A stretch of DNA of 20,935 nt from Phil1 sp964600045 (GCA_964600045.1 CAZRHS010000029.1:1-20935); one strand, 5' to 3'; shown: positions 7,439 through 16,015, numbered from the stretch's first letter. Translations and numbers: made by a program. The notes: a model not told the origin generated them from the letters alone.

Positions 7439-8518
7439 ATGGAAGAATATATGGAACATACTCCCGATTACAATACTCCTGTCCTTACAGTTGAAGACCT
7501 GGTAGTTAAGTTTAATCTGCGCGGCCAGGTGCTTACCGCCATCCGCGGCATAAGCCTTGAGCTTTACAAGGGTGAAAGCCTTGCGATAGTCGGTGAATCC
7601 GGTTCCGGCAAGAGCGTGTTTACCAAAACATTCATGGGACTGCTGGACAACAACGGCTGGATTGACAACGGCCACATTTACTATCATGACCAGGACCTGA
7701 CCACCCTTAAGACAGAAAAGGAATGGGCAAAAATTCGCGGTCAGCGTATAGCAATGGTTTTCCAGGATCCTATGACCAGCCTTAACCCGCTGAAGACCAT
7801 AGGCAAGCAGATACAGGAAGCATTCACCCTGCACAACAAGGTAAGCAAGGCCGAAGCAAAGGCCAGAACGCTTGAGCTGCTTGAAGACGTTGGTATACCC
7901 GAACCCGAAAAGCGCTATAAGCAGTATCCGCACGAATTCTCCGGCGGCATGAGGCAAAGGGTTGTTATAGCGATAGCTATGGCCTGCGTTCCCGAAATAC
8001 TGATTTGCGACGAGCCTACCACCGCGCTTGACGTTACCATTCAGGCGCAGATACTTGATCTGCTGAAGAAGCTGCAGGCCAAATACGGCCTCACCGTTAT
8101 ATACATTACGCACGACCTTGGCGTTGTTGCAAACGTTGCCGATCGTATTGCGGTTATGTATGCCGGTGACATTGTTGAAATAGGCTCCTGCGACGAAGTG
8201 TTCTACGATCCCAAGCACCCCTACACCTGGGCTCTGCTTTCCAGCCTGCCGCAGCTTGGCATAAAGGGCGAGGATCTTTACTCCATACAGGGTACTCCTC
8301 CGAACCTTTTCCAGCATATTCAGGGCGATGCGTTTGCTCCCCGTAATCCCCAGGCGCTGAAGGTTGACTTTGTGGCCCGCCCGCCTTACTTTGAAGTAAG
8401 TCCGACCCACAAGGCGCGCACTTGGCTGCTTGATCCCAGAGCGCCCAAGATTGATCCGCCGCCGCAACTTAAGAACATAACAAATCTGAGCAGAGGAGGC
8501 GCCCTGATCGATGGCTAA
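7439..8518 (+). CDS. Peptide ABC transporter ATP-binding protein (DppD/OppD type)
   Basis: This is the first ATPase of the importer, with a complete ABC cassette: Walker A GESGSGKS (52-59), Q-loop Q109, signature FSGGMRQR (167-174), Walker B ILICDE with catalytic E192, and switch H225. KHPYTWALLSSLP (259-271) begins the C-terminal oligopeptide-transporter extension. I chose ATG 7439 because GAGGTG (7427-7432) is well placed for it; the in-frame GTG at 7430 lies inside that same GAGGTG. The C-terminal region that in many OppD/DppD proteins carries a cysteine cluster reads GDAFAPRNPQALKVDF, with the cysteines replaced. The gene overlaps the next ATPase gene by 8 nt. Confidence 0.93.
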   Translation: MEEYMEHTPDYNTPVLTVEDLVVKFNLRGQVLTAIRGISLELYKGESLAIVGESGSGKSVFTKTFMGLLDNNGWIDNGHIYYHDQDLTTLKTEKEWAKIRGQRIAMVFQDPMTSLNPLKTIGKQIQEAFTLHNKVSKAEAKARTLELLEDVGIPEPEKRYKQYPHEFSGGMRQRVVIAIAMACVPEILICDEPTTALDVTIQAQILDLLKKLQAKYGLTVIYITHDLGVVANVADRIAVMYAGDIVEIGSCDEVFYDPKHPYTWALLSSLPQLGIKGEDLYSIQGTPPNLFQHIQGDAFAPRNPQALKVDFVARPPYFEVSPTHKARTWLLDPRAPKIDPPPQLKNITNLSRGGALIDG

Positions 8519-9452
8519 GGATTTAACAGATGTATTGGTAAGCGTAAAGAACATGGAGGTCACCTTCGGTTCAAAGCGCCATCCGTTCGTAGCCGTACAT
8601 GATGTAAGCTTTGACATTTATAAGGGCGAAACATTCGGCTTGGTCGGCGAATCCGGTTCAGGTAAAACCACAATCGGCCGCGCCATAATCCGAATCAACC
8701 CCATGTCCGCCGGCGAGGTATACTTCAAAGGCGAGCGCATCAGCGGCAAAATCTCCAAGGAGCTGGATAAGTCGGTTACTCAGAATATACAGATGATATT
8801 CCAGGATCCTATGGCAAGCCTTAACGAGCGCGCAAAGGTTGACTACATTGTAAGCGAAGGTTTGCAGAACGTTCGCAAGGACCTTACAAAGGAAGAACGC
8901 GACAAAATGGTTGAAAAGGCTCTGCTCGACGTTGGTCTGCTGCCTGAGTTCGCCAGCCGTTTCCCGCACGAGTTCTCCGGTGGTCAGAGACAGCGTATCG
9001 GTATTGCCCGCGCGCTTATAATGGAGCCTCAGTTCATAATTGCAGACGAGCCGATAAGCGCTCTGGACGTTTCCATTCGCGCTCAGGTGCTTAACCTGAT
9101 GAGCAAGCTGCAGAAGGATCATGGCCTTACTTACCTGTTCATAGCGCACGATCTGAGCGTTATGCGCTTTATCTGCGACAGGATAGCCGTTATACACAAG
9201 GGCGTTATAGTGGAGCTGGCAGAAACCGAAAAGCTGTTCGCACACCCGCTGCACCCCTACACGAGGGCGCTGCTTTCCGCCATTCCTCTGCCCGATCCTA
9301 AGAGCGAAAAGCGCAAGAAGCTTATAGTGTACGATCCTTCCTGCCACCATTACGAGACCGATAAGCCGGTTTGGACAGAAATCGAGCCCGGCCACTTCAT
9401 AATGGCGAACAAGGAAGAGCTTGACAAGTACAACGATATGCTCAGCAAATAA
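8511..9452 (+). CDS. Peptide ABC transporter ATP-binding protein (DppF/OppF type)
   Basis: This is the second ATPase of the importer, 313 residues. Walker A is GESGSGKT (46-53), Q-loop Q98, signature FSGGQRQR (155-162), Walker B FIIADE with E180, and switch H213. LHPYTRALLSAIPLPDP (247-263) and the C-terminal DPSCHHY...WTEIEPGHFIM segment are usual for Firmicute OppF/DppF proteins. It would pair with the DppD-type ATPase on the cytoplasmic side of the two permeases. GAGGAGG (8493-8499) serves the ATG at 8511, which lies inside the end of the upstream gene. The operon ends after this gene at a bidirectional terminator. Confidence 0.94.
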   Translation: MAKDLTDVLVSVKNMEVTFGSKRHPFVAVHDVSFDIYKGETFGLVGESGSGKTTIGRAIIRINPMSAGEVYFKGERISGKISKELDKSVTQNIQMIFQDPMASLNERAKVDYIVSEGLQNVRKDLTKEERDKMVEKALLDVGLLPEFASRFPHEFSGGQRQRIGIARALIMEPQFIIADEPISALDVSIRAQVLNLMSKLQKDHGLTYLFIAHDLSVMRFICDRIAVIHKGVIVELAETEKLFAHPLHPYTRALLSAIPLPDPKSEKRKKLIVYDPSCHHYETDKPVWTEIEPGHFIMANKEELDKYNDMLSK

Positions 9453-9468
9453 TCAAGAATAGTAAAAA

Positions 9469-9497
9469 GGCCGACGGAGTAAATTCCGCCGGTCTTT
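9469..9497. terminator. Bidirectional terminator between the convergent ABC and cdaA operons
   Basis: GGCCG-A-CGGA (9469-9478) pairs with TCCG-C-CGGTC (9485-9494), with one mismatch. TCTTTCTA follows on the plus strand, and a T-run (complement of the A-run at 9464-9468) follows on the minus strand. It therefore suits both the ABC operon and the minus-strand GNAT gene. Confidence 0.8.
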
Positions 9498-9511
9498 CTA
9501 TATGCTTTCAA

Positions 9512-9979
9512 TTAAAGCGTTTTTGCCATCATCACTGCGTCATCATCGCGCCATTCTTCGATGAAGCCCATCTTTCTGAAAAGAGCAATGCTCGGATTAT
9601 CCGCCGCAATATCGTCGCACAGTTTCACAACGCCGTTTGCCTTGGCCGCATCCATCAGCAGCTGCAATCCTTCCCTGCCGTAGCCCTTTCCCCTGTGTTT
9701 GTGCTCAATTATTATGTTCGCTATGTATTCGCCGTAGCCTTCATCGTAACGATAGGACGCTTCACCTACAAAGCAATTTTCCTCCTGGCTGTAAATGTAG
9801 CGGTAAAACTGCCTGTTGTTTGCATCACTAAGGTATATTTCATACCATTTTCCCCATTTTTCAGGAGGAAAATCTATCGTTCCGCCCCATTTGGCGTTGT
9901 ATGCCATGGTGTCGCTGTCCGCAATAAGCTTTTGCCTGTATTCAAGCTGGCTTATTTCCGGTTTTATCAGTTTCAGCAT
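9512..9979 (-). CDS. GNAT-family N-acetyltransferase
   Basis: The 155-residue cytoplasmic protein has the GNAT fold. The acetyl-CoA pyrophosphate-binding motif RGKGYG is at 96-101, after the strand EYIANIIIEHKH, and the family's C-terminal DNPSIALFRKMGFIEEW is at 127-143. It would transfer an acetyl group from acetyl-CoA to an amine; the substrate is unknown. The gene begins one nucleotide after the stop of the FAD-protein gene and is the last gene of the cdaA operon, ending near the bidirectional terminator. Its connection with c-di-AMP signalling is positional only. Confidence 0.88.
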   Translation of the reverse strand: MLKLIKPEISQLEYRQKLIADSDTMAYNAKWGGTIDFPPEKWGKWYEIYLSDANNRQFYRYIYSQEENCFVGEASYRYDEGYGEYIANIIIEHKHRGKGYGREGLQLLMDAAKANGVVKLCDDIAADNPSIALFRKMGFIEEWRDDDAVMMAKTL

Positions 9980-9980
9980 T

Positions 9981-11570
9981 CTATGCTCTCTTATATATCG
10001 CCATGATGTGCTCCGCGGCCTTCATGCCGTCCACAGCCGCACTAACTATGCCGCCGGCATATCCCGCGCCCTCACCAACAGGATAGAGTCCTGCCACGCG
10101 CGTGGCCTCCCCCGTTTCGGTGCGGAGTATTCTAACCGGTGAGCTTGTGCGGCTTTCTACCGCCGTTATAACCGCTTCAGCCATATCATAGCCCTTAAGT
10201 CTTCGCCCGAAGTCCTTCAGCCCAAGCCTTATACCTTCATACATATAGTCCGGCAAAACCTTGCGCAAATCTGCTTCCTTAACACCGGGCCTATATGTTG
10301 GGCGCACGGATGCGAAAGCCGTTTTTCGGCCGTTCATTGAGCCCACGGTACACGCCGGCGCACGGTAATCGGCTCCGCCGGCAATAAACGCGGCATACTC
10401 AAGCTTTTCCCTGAACTCCAGCCCACCAAGAGGTCCCGCGGGGTAATCCTTTTCACCAACCTGAACAACAACAGCGGCGTTTGAATTTTCTCCGTTGCGG
10501 GCATAATAGCTCATGCCGTTTACCACCACCTGCTCCTTGGCCGATGATGACGCAACAACAACACCGCCCGGGCACATGCAGAAAGTGTATACTCCCCTGC
10601 CCCCTTGCTGCGACGTAAGCTGGTATTCTGCGGCACCAAGTCGCGGGTTATCCATGTGCCTGCCGTACTGTGCGCTGTCTATCAGCTGGCGCGGATGCTC
10701 GATTCGCACACCCGCCGCAAAGGGCTTTGGAACAATCTCTACGCCCGCATTAAGCAGCATTTCGTAAGTATCTTTGCCGCCCTGTCCGGCCGCCAATATA
10801 AGGGCGCTGCATTCTATGCGTTCTTCGCCGGCAGCGGTTTGCACAATTGCCGCGGATATATGACCATCTTTACTTTCTATGCCGTTTAATTTGCTTTCAA
10901 AACGGACTTCGCCGCCAAGCGACACAATCTCCCGCCTAATGTTTTTAACCGTTTCTATAAGCCTGTCCGTGCCTATATGAGGCTTTGCCATTACGGTTAT
11001 TTCCTCCGGCGCACCGAAATGATGCAAAAGCTCCACAACCTTGTGCGCACGCGGATCTTTTATGCGCGTTGTAAGTTTTCCGTCGGAAAATGTACCTGCC
11101 CCGCCTTCTCCGAACATTACATTGCTTTCGGTATTCAGCTTGCCGGTTTGCCAAAAGGTTTCAACATCCTTCTGCCTGTTTTCAACGTTCTTGCCGCGCT
11201 CTATGACAATCGGCTTATACCCGTATTTTGCCAATGTATACGCCGCGAAAAGCCCGGCCGGGCCAAGGCCTACAACAATTATCGGCTTATCAAGCCGCGT
11301 TGAGCCAAATATAGGCTCATCAAATTCGATTTGCTTGGCCTGAACAAAGCCTTTTTTTACAAGCTTTGCCTCGTCCTGCGGACTTAATGACACCTCAAGC
11401 GTATAATTGAACGCTATCGCGTCCTTCTTACGCGCGTCAAGCGATATTCTTACCACACGAAGTCCGGTTATAGCCTTTGCGGGTACGGCAAGAGCCCTCG
11501 CCGCGTATAAGCTCAGCGAGGACTCGTTTTCTTCTATCGGTAATTTAATTTGGTTAAGTACTATAGGCAT
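9981..11570 (-). CDS. COG2509-type FAD-dependent dehydrogenase, function unknown
   Basis: This is a 529-residue flavoprotein. A small N-terminal domain (about 1-90) with ARKKDAIAFNYTLEV precedes the FAD-binding Rossmann motif VVGLGPAGLFAAYTLAKYG (99-117), which ends in the acidic residue of VIERG (122-126). MFGEGGAGTFSDGKLTTRIKD (about 152-172) is the hallmark of this family. The C-terminal GEGAGYAGGIVSAAVDGMKAAEHI is a second FAD contact. The reaction is not established for this family to my knowledge. It starts 1 nt after the cdaR stop and is followed after 1 nt by the GNAT gene, so it is cotranscribed with cdaA-cdaR. Confidence 0.9.
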   Translation of the reverse strand: MPIVLNQIKLPIEENESSLSLYAARALAVPAKAITGLRVVRISLDARKKDAIAFNYTLEVSLSPQDEAKLVKKGFVQAKQIEFDEPIFGSTRLDKPIIVVGLGPAGLFAAYTLAKYGYKPIVIERGKNVENRQKDVETFWQTGKLNTESNVMFGEGGAGTFSDGKLTTRIKDPRAHKVVELLHHFGAPEEITVMAKPHIGTDRLIETVKNIRREIVSLGGEVRFESKLNGIESKDGHISAAIVQTAAGEERIECSALILAAGQGGKDTYEMLLNAGVEIVPKPFAAGVRIEHPRQLIDSAQYGRHMDNPRLGAAEYQLTSQQGGRGVYTFCMCPGGVVVASSSAKEQVVVNGMSYYARNGENSNAAVVVQVGEKDYPAGPLGGLEFREKLEYAAFIAGGADYRAPACTVGSMNGRKTAFASVRPTYRPGVKEADLRKVLPDYMYEGIRLGLKDFGRRLKGYDMAEAVITAVESRTSSPVRILRTETGEATRVAGLYPVGEGAGYAGGIVSAAVDGMKAAEHIMAIYKRA

Positions 11571-11571
11571 A

Positions 11572-12846
11572 TCAGTGTATTGTAACGGTTACTGTCTCTA
11601 CGCTCAGAACGCAGGAAAGTTCGTTCTCCATTTCATCCTTTGGCAGCTTTATCTCAACAGGTACCGTGTGTACGCCGGTTTCAAGGCCGCTCAGATCTAT
11701 ATAAAGCTCAACATCGCTTCTGTCTATCTGATTCAGCAGGCTTACACGGCCGCTGAGAGCCACATCCGCGGTTTCCGCGCTGAGCTGTGCGTTCAGCTTG
11801 CGGCCAAGATGCTCCACGGTTATGGGAACGCTTTCGTATATAACTTCATCCGTCTTTTCGCGAATGTTTATATAAAGATTAACGGTGCCGTCATCAAGCA
11901 GGGTTACACCCTCCGGCACAACAAGCGCCACATCCTGCACAATGTTCTCGGTAACGCCCGAAACATCAATATATTCAATGCTTATCGAATCGATACCGTC
12001 GAGCACGCTCTTCTCGCCGACTATTCGCACCTTGCCCGTGCCGTTTACGCCGTAGCCTATTATCTCGTAATTCTTAGGCAGGTTATCTTTGCCCTGAATA
12101 GCGTTTTCAACATCTATTGAAACGGTCTTCATAGGCAGTATCTCCATGCGAACCGTAGTTGAAGGCAGCTTGGTATAGAACAGATTGGAATCCAGTTCAT
12201 TGCCATCCTTGTCGTAAAGCGTAAGCAGGACGGACTTATTTATGCTGCTTGTTGCGGATTCTACATTCAGCACGCCTTTGGCGCAATCTATAAGGCTGAC
12301 GTATTCAAGCGGGCCTTCGATTTCTACTGTGTTGCGGCTGGTAACGGCTTCTCCCGCCCAATAGCCATCGTTAAGCTCACCCTCAAGCTCTATTTCAACC
12401 GGAATCGACCTGGAAACAAGGTTATCCACAGTTATTTTTATGTGGTCCGGTGTAACGCTTACAACCGTGCCGGTTGATGTGCGCGCGGTAATCGGCACAT
12501 CGTGCTCGCCCGTTTCGGTTATGCCGGTAAGGTTTATGCTTGCGGTTATATCATCCGCCGAAAGATCTGCATAGGAAGTAAGCTGAGTGCTCACGCGCAC
12601 GTTCACCGTGCCATAGTCCTTATCGCCCGAAAGCACAAGCTGCTTTGCAATAAGCTCAGCCTCGCCATCAACATTCAGCTGAACATTTGAAATTGTTTTT
12701 GTGCGCTGAGGATTTTCGCTCATAAGAACGTATCCCCAAAGCAGCATTGCAAATACAAGCGAAACTATCTTCAAAGCCAAGTTCTTCGAGAACGCATTCT
12801 TCAGCCAGGTTTTAATTGCGGAGCCAATGTTTATATTCTTCTTCAT
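11572..12846 (-). CDS. cdaR: YbbR-domain protein CdaR, regulator of diadenylate cyclase
   Basis: The 424-residue protein has a short cytoplasmic N-terminus, one membrane helix (about 23-42) and then several YbbR repeats outside the membrane. They are recognisable by recurring motifs such as RSIPVEIELEGELNDGYWAGEAVTS and VHTVPVEIKLP. The NPQRTKTISNVQLNVDG segment just after the helix (45-61) is the usual start of the first repeat. In Firmicutes CdaR binds the membrane cyclase CdaA and modulates its activity. Its ATG overlaps the cdaA stop by 4 nt, as expected for the conserved cdaA-cdaR pair. glmM, the usual third member, is absent here; an FAD protein gene follows instead. Confidence 0.92.
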   Translation of the reverse strand: MKKNINIGSAIKTWLKNAFSKNLALKIVSLVFAMLLWGYVLMSENPQRTKTISNVQLNVDGEAELIAKQLVLSGDKDYGTVNVRVSTQLTSYADLSADDITASINLTGITETGEHDVPITARTSTGTVVSVTPDHIKITVDNLVSRSIPVEIELEGELNDGYWAGEAVTSRNTVEIEGPLEYVSLIDCAKGVLNVESATSSINKSVLLTLYDKDGNELDSNLFYTKLPSTTVRMEILPMKTVSIDVENAIQGKDNLPKNYEIIGYGVNGTGKVRIVGEKSVLDGIDSISIEYIDVSGVTENIVQDVALVVPEGVTLLDDGTVNLYINIREKTDEVIYESVPITVEHLGRKLNAQLSAETADVALSGRVSLLNQIDRSDVELYIDLSGLETGVHTVPVEIKLPKDEMENELSCVLSVETVTVTIH

Positions 12847-13682
12847 TTCTTTATCCTCCGCTTAAACAGTGCAAGCGGTGATGCGCCGCCGCGCACGAAT
12901 ATTGTTTCAAGCAAATCCTTAAGCGCGCGATTATCAACATAGCGCACAAGTTTACCGTCCCGCGCATAGGATATAACGCCCGTTTCTTCGCTTACGACTA
13001 TTGTGATACTATCTGACACGGTAGATATTCCGAGCGCCGCGCGGTGCCTTGTGCCAAGCTCTCTCGCCACGCTTGCATTATCCGCGACAAGCGGCAAAAT
13101 ACACGCCGCGGCTATTATCTGCCTGTCCCTGATTATCATAGCCCCGTCGTGCAGCGGCGTATTCGGTTCGAATATGTTTTCCACAAGCGGCGCGGATATC
13201 ACGCCGTCTATACGAGTGCCGGTAGCGGCTATATCGCCCAACGCGGTTTTCTGCTCTATAACTATAAGCGCGCCTACCCTGCGCTTCGCAAGATCGGTTA
13301 TGGCAAGCTGAAGCTCTGAAACGATTGTGGAGTCCTCTTCTTTTTCGCTGTTAAGCACGGACTTGTCGAAAAGATTGCCGCGGCCTATATGCTCAAGCGC
13401 GCGCCTGAATTCGGGCTGAAACAGAACGACCGCCAAAATAAGGCCGCTGCTGAGGAAAGAGCGCAAAAGCCAGCTTAGGGTTTGAATCTGAAGAAGGTCG
13501 CAAATCACGGCGCAAAGGAGCAATATGCCCATTCCTTTAAGCACCTGATAAGCGCGGGTTTCCTTGGTAAGCACAATAAGCTTATAGATAATTACTGCGA
13601 TAACGATTATATCGATAAGATCCAGTATGCGGATCTGGCTTAATCCGGAAGCAATAGCCTTTATAAATACATCGTATGACAA
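12843..13682 (-). CDS. cdaA: Membrane diadenylate cyclase CdaA (c-di-AMP synthase)
   Basis: The 279-residue protein makes c-di-AMP from two ATP at the membrane. Three predicted helices fill residues 1-90, followed by the DAC domain. The domain carries the catalytic motif D179-G180-A181 within PLHDGAMII and the ATP-binding T211-R212-H213-R214 within GTRHRAALG; both match the known catalytic motifs of CdaA/DacA. c-di-AMP controls K+ and osmolyte uptake and cell-wall homeostasis in Gram-positive bacteria. The only in-frame start that fits is TTG at 13682, preceded on the minus strand by the purine-rich AAAGGGGTG (around 13690-13698). It is the first gene of a four-gene minus-strand operon. Confidence 0.95.
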   Translation of the reverse strand: MSYDVFIKAIASGLSQIRILDLIDIIVIAVIIYKLIVLTKETRAYQVLKGMGILLLCAVICDLLQIQTLSWLLRSFLSSGLILAVVLFQPEFRRALEHIGRGNLFDKSVLNSEKEEDSTIVSELQLAITDLAKRRVGALIVIEQKTALGDIAATGTRIDGVISAPLVENIFEPNTPLHDGAMIIRDRQIIAAACILPLVADNASVARELGTRHRAALGISTVSDSITIVVSEETGVISYARDGKLVRYVDNRALKDLLETIFVRGGASPLALFKRRIKK

Positions 13683-13727
13683 GGCGGCACACCCCTTTCC
13701 ACCGTAAGGTTCAACTCAACAGTATTT

Positions 13728-13763
13728 ATTATACATTATATTCCCCACAAAATAAATGACTTT
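13728..13763 (-). promoter_or_regulatory. Possible cdaA operon promoter region
   Basis: Two TATAAT boxes lie on the minus strand (13735-13740 and 13728-13733), about 45-50 nt upstream of the cdaA TTG. The matching -35 positions are poor (AAAGTC or TTTATT), so the exact promoter is uncertain. Between this region and the sensor-kinase promoter near 13911 I see no gene. Confidence 0.4.
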
Positions 13764-13910
13764 ATTTGCATGTTCATCGATTATTCATAAGTTTTGCGGC
13801 CGGTTTTCATCTGCGACGGCGTACTTATTATTATTCATTCAACTCCCCTGCGGCTGCATCTATGCCGTTTCGGTTGTCATCATATTATAAATGTGATATT
13901 ATCTTATTGT

Positions 13911-13939
13911 TTGATTAGCCGTTATGTAAACTTTATATT
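13911..13939 (+). promoter_or_regulatory. Candidate promoter of the two-component system operon
   Basis: TTGATT (13911-13916) and TATATT (13934-13939) are 17 nt apart, giving a start near 13946 and a leader of about 40 nt to the kinase ATG. GGTGGGG (13971-13977) is the probable ribosome binding site. Confidence 0.55.
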
Positions 13940-13987
13940 GCATTTAGCGGCTCAATCAATTCAGTTATCGGGTGGGGAAAATTCTAT

Positions 13988-15271
13988 ATGATGCGGCTTA
14001 CATTGCTTACAGTTATAACCAATGTTATATTTTATTTAATCATTTCAACAGAATATTGTTGCATACTTAACCGGCGCTTTTCATGGCCTATTACCATTGG
14101 GGGCTTTGCCGTAAGCTGTGCAGGGTATATTCTGATTCCTCAAATTTTTCCTTATGCGGATGTTGAGAGACTTATTTTTGCTATAATATATTTCCCGATC
14201 GTTTCGCTTGTTCTGTTCAAAGATAAGTGGTATAAATCGCTTCTGTGCGCCTTTGCCGCGCTTGTGATAATGCTGCTAGCCGACACTTTGGCTACAGTCT
14301 TTCTCTTTACACCCGAACAGATGCAGACCGGTCTTAGTTATCAGCCAATGCCATTGCAACTGGCGTGTAACTCTATTTTTCTGTTTTCAACCGCTATTTT
14401 AGTTTGGTTCTTCGTTTTGATAATGAACAGGTATAAAAACAGACTTTCCGGCAAAGAATGGTTATTATATATTTCCTTCCCCGCGAGCCAATATTTTTTG
14501 ATAGGAGGATGGCTGATACTTCTTCGCATTGATTACAGCGAGCAGCGTGTTATATTTATGCTGGCCGCACTGGTTATATGCATAATATCGGATATAGCGC
14601 TGTTTATAGCCATACGCGGCATGGCTCAACGAAGCGAGCTTAAGGCAAAAAACGACATGCTTTCACAGCAGATTGAACTTCAAAAGCAGCATTACAGCGA
14701 CATTACCGAGCAATATAAGAACATTCGGCGCATCCGGCACGATATATCAAGCCATCTTTACACAATAGAGGTTCTGCTGAAGGAAGGACAATACGAAAAA
14801 GCCCGAGAATACTCCATAGATGTATCCGAAGCCTGCCGATACAAGTCCAATCTTGGAAACTGCGAAAATCCTGTTGTTGACGCTTTCCTCTTCTCCCGCA
14901 GTGAAGAGCTTAAATCTGACGGATACGATATACAGATGCAGGTATCAATACCGGCAGTTACCGGCATTAACGATGCGGATATGATAGTGGGATTTGGAAA
15001 TATACTTAACAATGCCGCAGAGGCTTGCCAAAGCTTAGGCAAAAAGCAGATATATCTCTCCGCCCGAATGGATAAAGGTTATCTGAGCATTATTGAGCGC
15101 AACCCAACCGACAGCAATACGAGCACAAAGAAGCGCCGCATTCCCGAGCTTGAACGCGGCATAGGGCTGCACATACTAAACGATCTTGCTAAGAAATACG
15201 ACGGAAGTTTTGAATACTCAATCGAAAATAACGAGTTTAAGGCCAGCCTTATTTTGAAAGGAGCGGAATAA
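13988..15271 (+). CDS. GHKL-domain sensor histidine kinase (AgrC-like)
   Basis: The 427-residue protein has about six membrane helices in residues 1-212, with no obvious extracellular sensor domain. A coiled segment (215-245) then leads to the phosphoacceptor motif RIRHDISSHL with H251. The ATPase domain has the N-box NILNNAAEA (338-346) and the G-box GIGLHIL (391-397). This arrangement is that of AgrC/ComD-type kinases, which often sense secreted peptides. It presumably phosphorylates the LytTR regulator whose ATG follows its TAA immediately. No peptide-precursor (agrD-like) or processing (agrB-like) gene is visible nearby, so the signal is unknown. ATG 13991 is an equally possible start. 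Confidence 0.92.
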   Translation: MMRLTLLTVITNVIFYLIISTEYCCILNRRFSWPITIGGFAVSCAGYILIPQIFPYADVERLIFAIIYFPIVSLVLFKDKWYKSLLCAFAALVIMLLADTLATVFLFTPEQMQTGLSYQPMPLQLACNSIFLFSTAILVWFFVLIMNRYKNRLSGKEWLLYISFPASQYFLIGGWLILLRIDYSEQRVIFMLAALVICIISDIALFIAIRGMAQRSELKAKNDMLSQQIELQKQHYSDITEQYKNIRRIRHDISSHLYTIEVLLKEGQYEKAREYSIDVSEACRYKSNLGNCENPVVDAFLFSRSEELKSDGYDIQMQVSIPAVTGINDADMIVGFGNILNNAAEACQSLGKKQIYLSARMDKGYLSIIERNPTDSNTSTKKRRIPELERGIGLHILNDLAKKYDGSFEYSIENNEFKASLILKGAE

Positions 15272-15976
15272 ATGATTTCGATTGCCGTTTGTGACGATGA
15301 ACGCATACACGCCGCGCACACCCGCGACGTTATAATCGACCGCTGCGGAAGCTGTTCTCCGCAGGTACGCGTTTTTACAAGTGCGGAATCTTTGCTTAAT
15401 GAGATTAAACTGAATAATTACGCGCCGGAAATAGCCGTGCTGGACATACAGATGGCAAACACCAACGGCATTGAATTGGCCGCACGATTAAATGAGCTTC
15501 TGCCGCAATGCGCGGTTATTTACCTTACCTCTTTTCTTGAATACGCAACAGACGTTTACGAAACGCGGCACATATATTTTATTTTGAAGAATGAGCTTGA
15601 GCAGCGCATAAATGATGCGATAAATAAGGCCGTAGAGCAGAGCAATTCATGCCGCTGCTTGGTTATCTCAAATACATCAGGGAGCAAAAAGATTCCTCTT
15701 CACGATATTCTTTATTTTGAAAGGAGCCTTCATAAAACAATTATTCAGACTAAATCGGGGCAAGAGGTTGTTTCGGCCACGCCTGCAGAGCTGCTTAAGG
15801 ATTTGCCGGAGAACGCCTTTATACGCTGCCACCAAAGCTACTGGGTCAGTTACAGGCACATAGTAAAAATGTCTAAAAATGAGTTCGTTATGACGGACGA
15901 CAAATGCATTCCCATAAGCCGCACATACAGAAATGCAGCAAAGGAGATGTTCTTTGATAGTATACGTGAGCAGTAA
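15272..15976 (+). CDS. LytTR-family response regulator
   Basis: This 234-residue DNA-binding regulator has a receiver domain at about 1-120. It shows acidic residues D8, D9 and E10, the phosphorylation site D58 in VLDIQMANTNGIELA, T86 and K106. The usual K-P after the last strand is K-N here. The LytTR DNA-binding domain spans about 130-230, with IPLHDILYFERSLHKTII and the terminal FIRCHQSYWVSYRHI...VMTDDKCIPISRTYR typical of AgrA-like proteins. It begins directly after the kinase stop, with AAAGGAG inside the kinase gene as its ribosome binding site. Its targets cannot be identified from the sequence. A terminator-like hairpin follows after 13 nt. Confidence 0.93.
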   Translation: MISIAVCDDERIHAAHTRDVIIDRCGSCSPQVRVFTSAESLLNEIKLNNYAPEIAVLDIQMANTNGIELAARLNELLPQCAVIYLTSFLEYATDVYETRHIYFILKNELEQRINDAINKAVEQSNSCRCLVISNTSGSKKIPLHDILYFERSLHKTIIQTKSGQEVVSATPAELLKDLPENAFIRCHQSYWVSYRHIVKMSKNEFVMTDDKCIPISRTYRNAAKEMFFDSIREQ

Positions 15977-15989
15977 ATGACTATAACAC

Positions 15990-16015
15990 AAAAAGCCGCC
16001 GGATGGCGACTTTTT
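15990..16015. terminator. Terminator after the LytTR gene, identical hairpin to the tRNA-Ser array hairpins
   Basis: AAAAG-C-CGCC, loop GGAT, GGCG-A-CTTTTT is flanked by A-run and T-run, so it can act on both strands. The same 25-nt sequence occurs at 18945-18969 and 19114-19138. The remaining bases to the MATE gene end (16016-16129) hold nothing I recognise. Confidence 0.75.

Noticed and set aside
7367..8617. Minus-strand open frame of 416 codons opposite the DppD-type ATPase
   Set aside because: The plus strand encodes all ABC motifs in order; the antisense product resembles no family.
11407..12120. Plus-strand open frame of 237 codons across cdaR
   Set aside because: It is the shadow of the YbbR-domain protein, which has the correct neighbour and overlap with cdaA.
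13794..13991. Small open frame (65 codons) before the sensor kinase, considered as a signal peptide precursor
   Set aside because: It starts upstream of the likely promoter, has no ribosome binding site, overlaps the kinase start and has no AgrD-like features.
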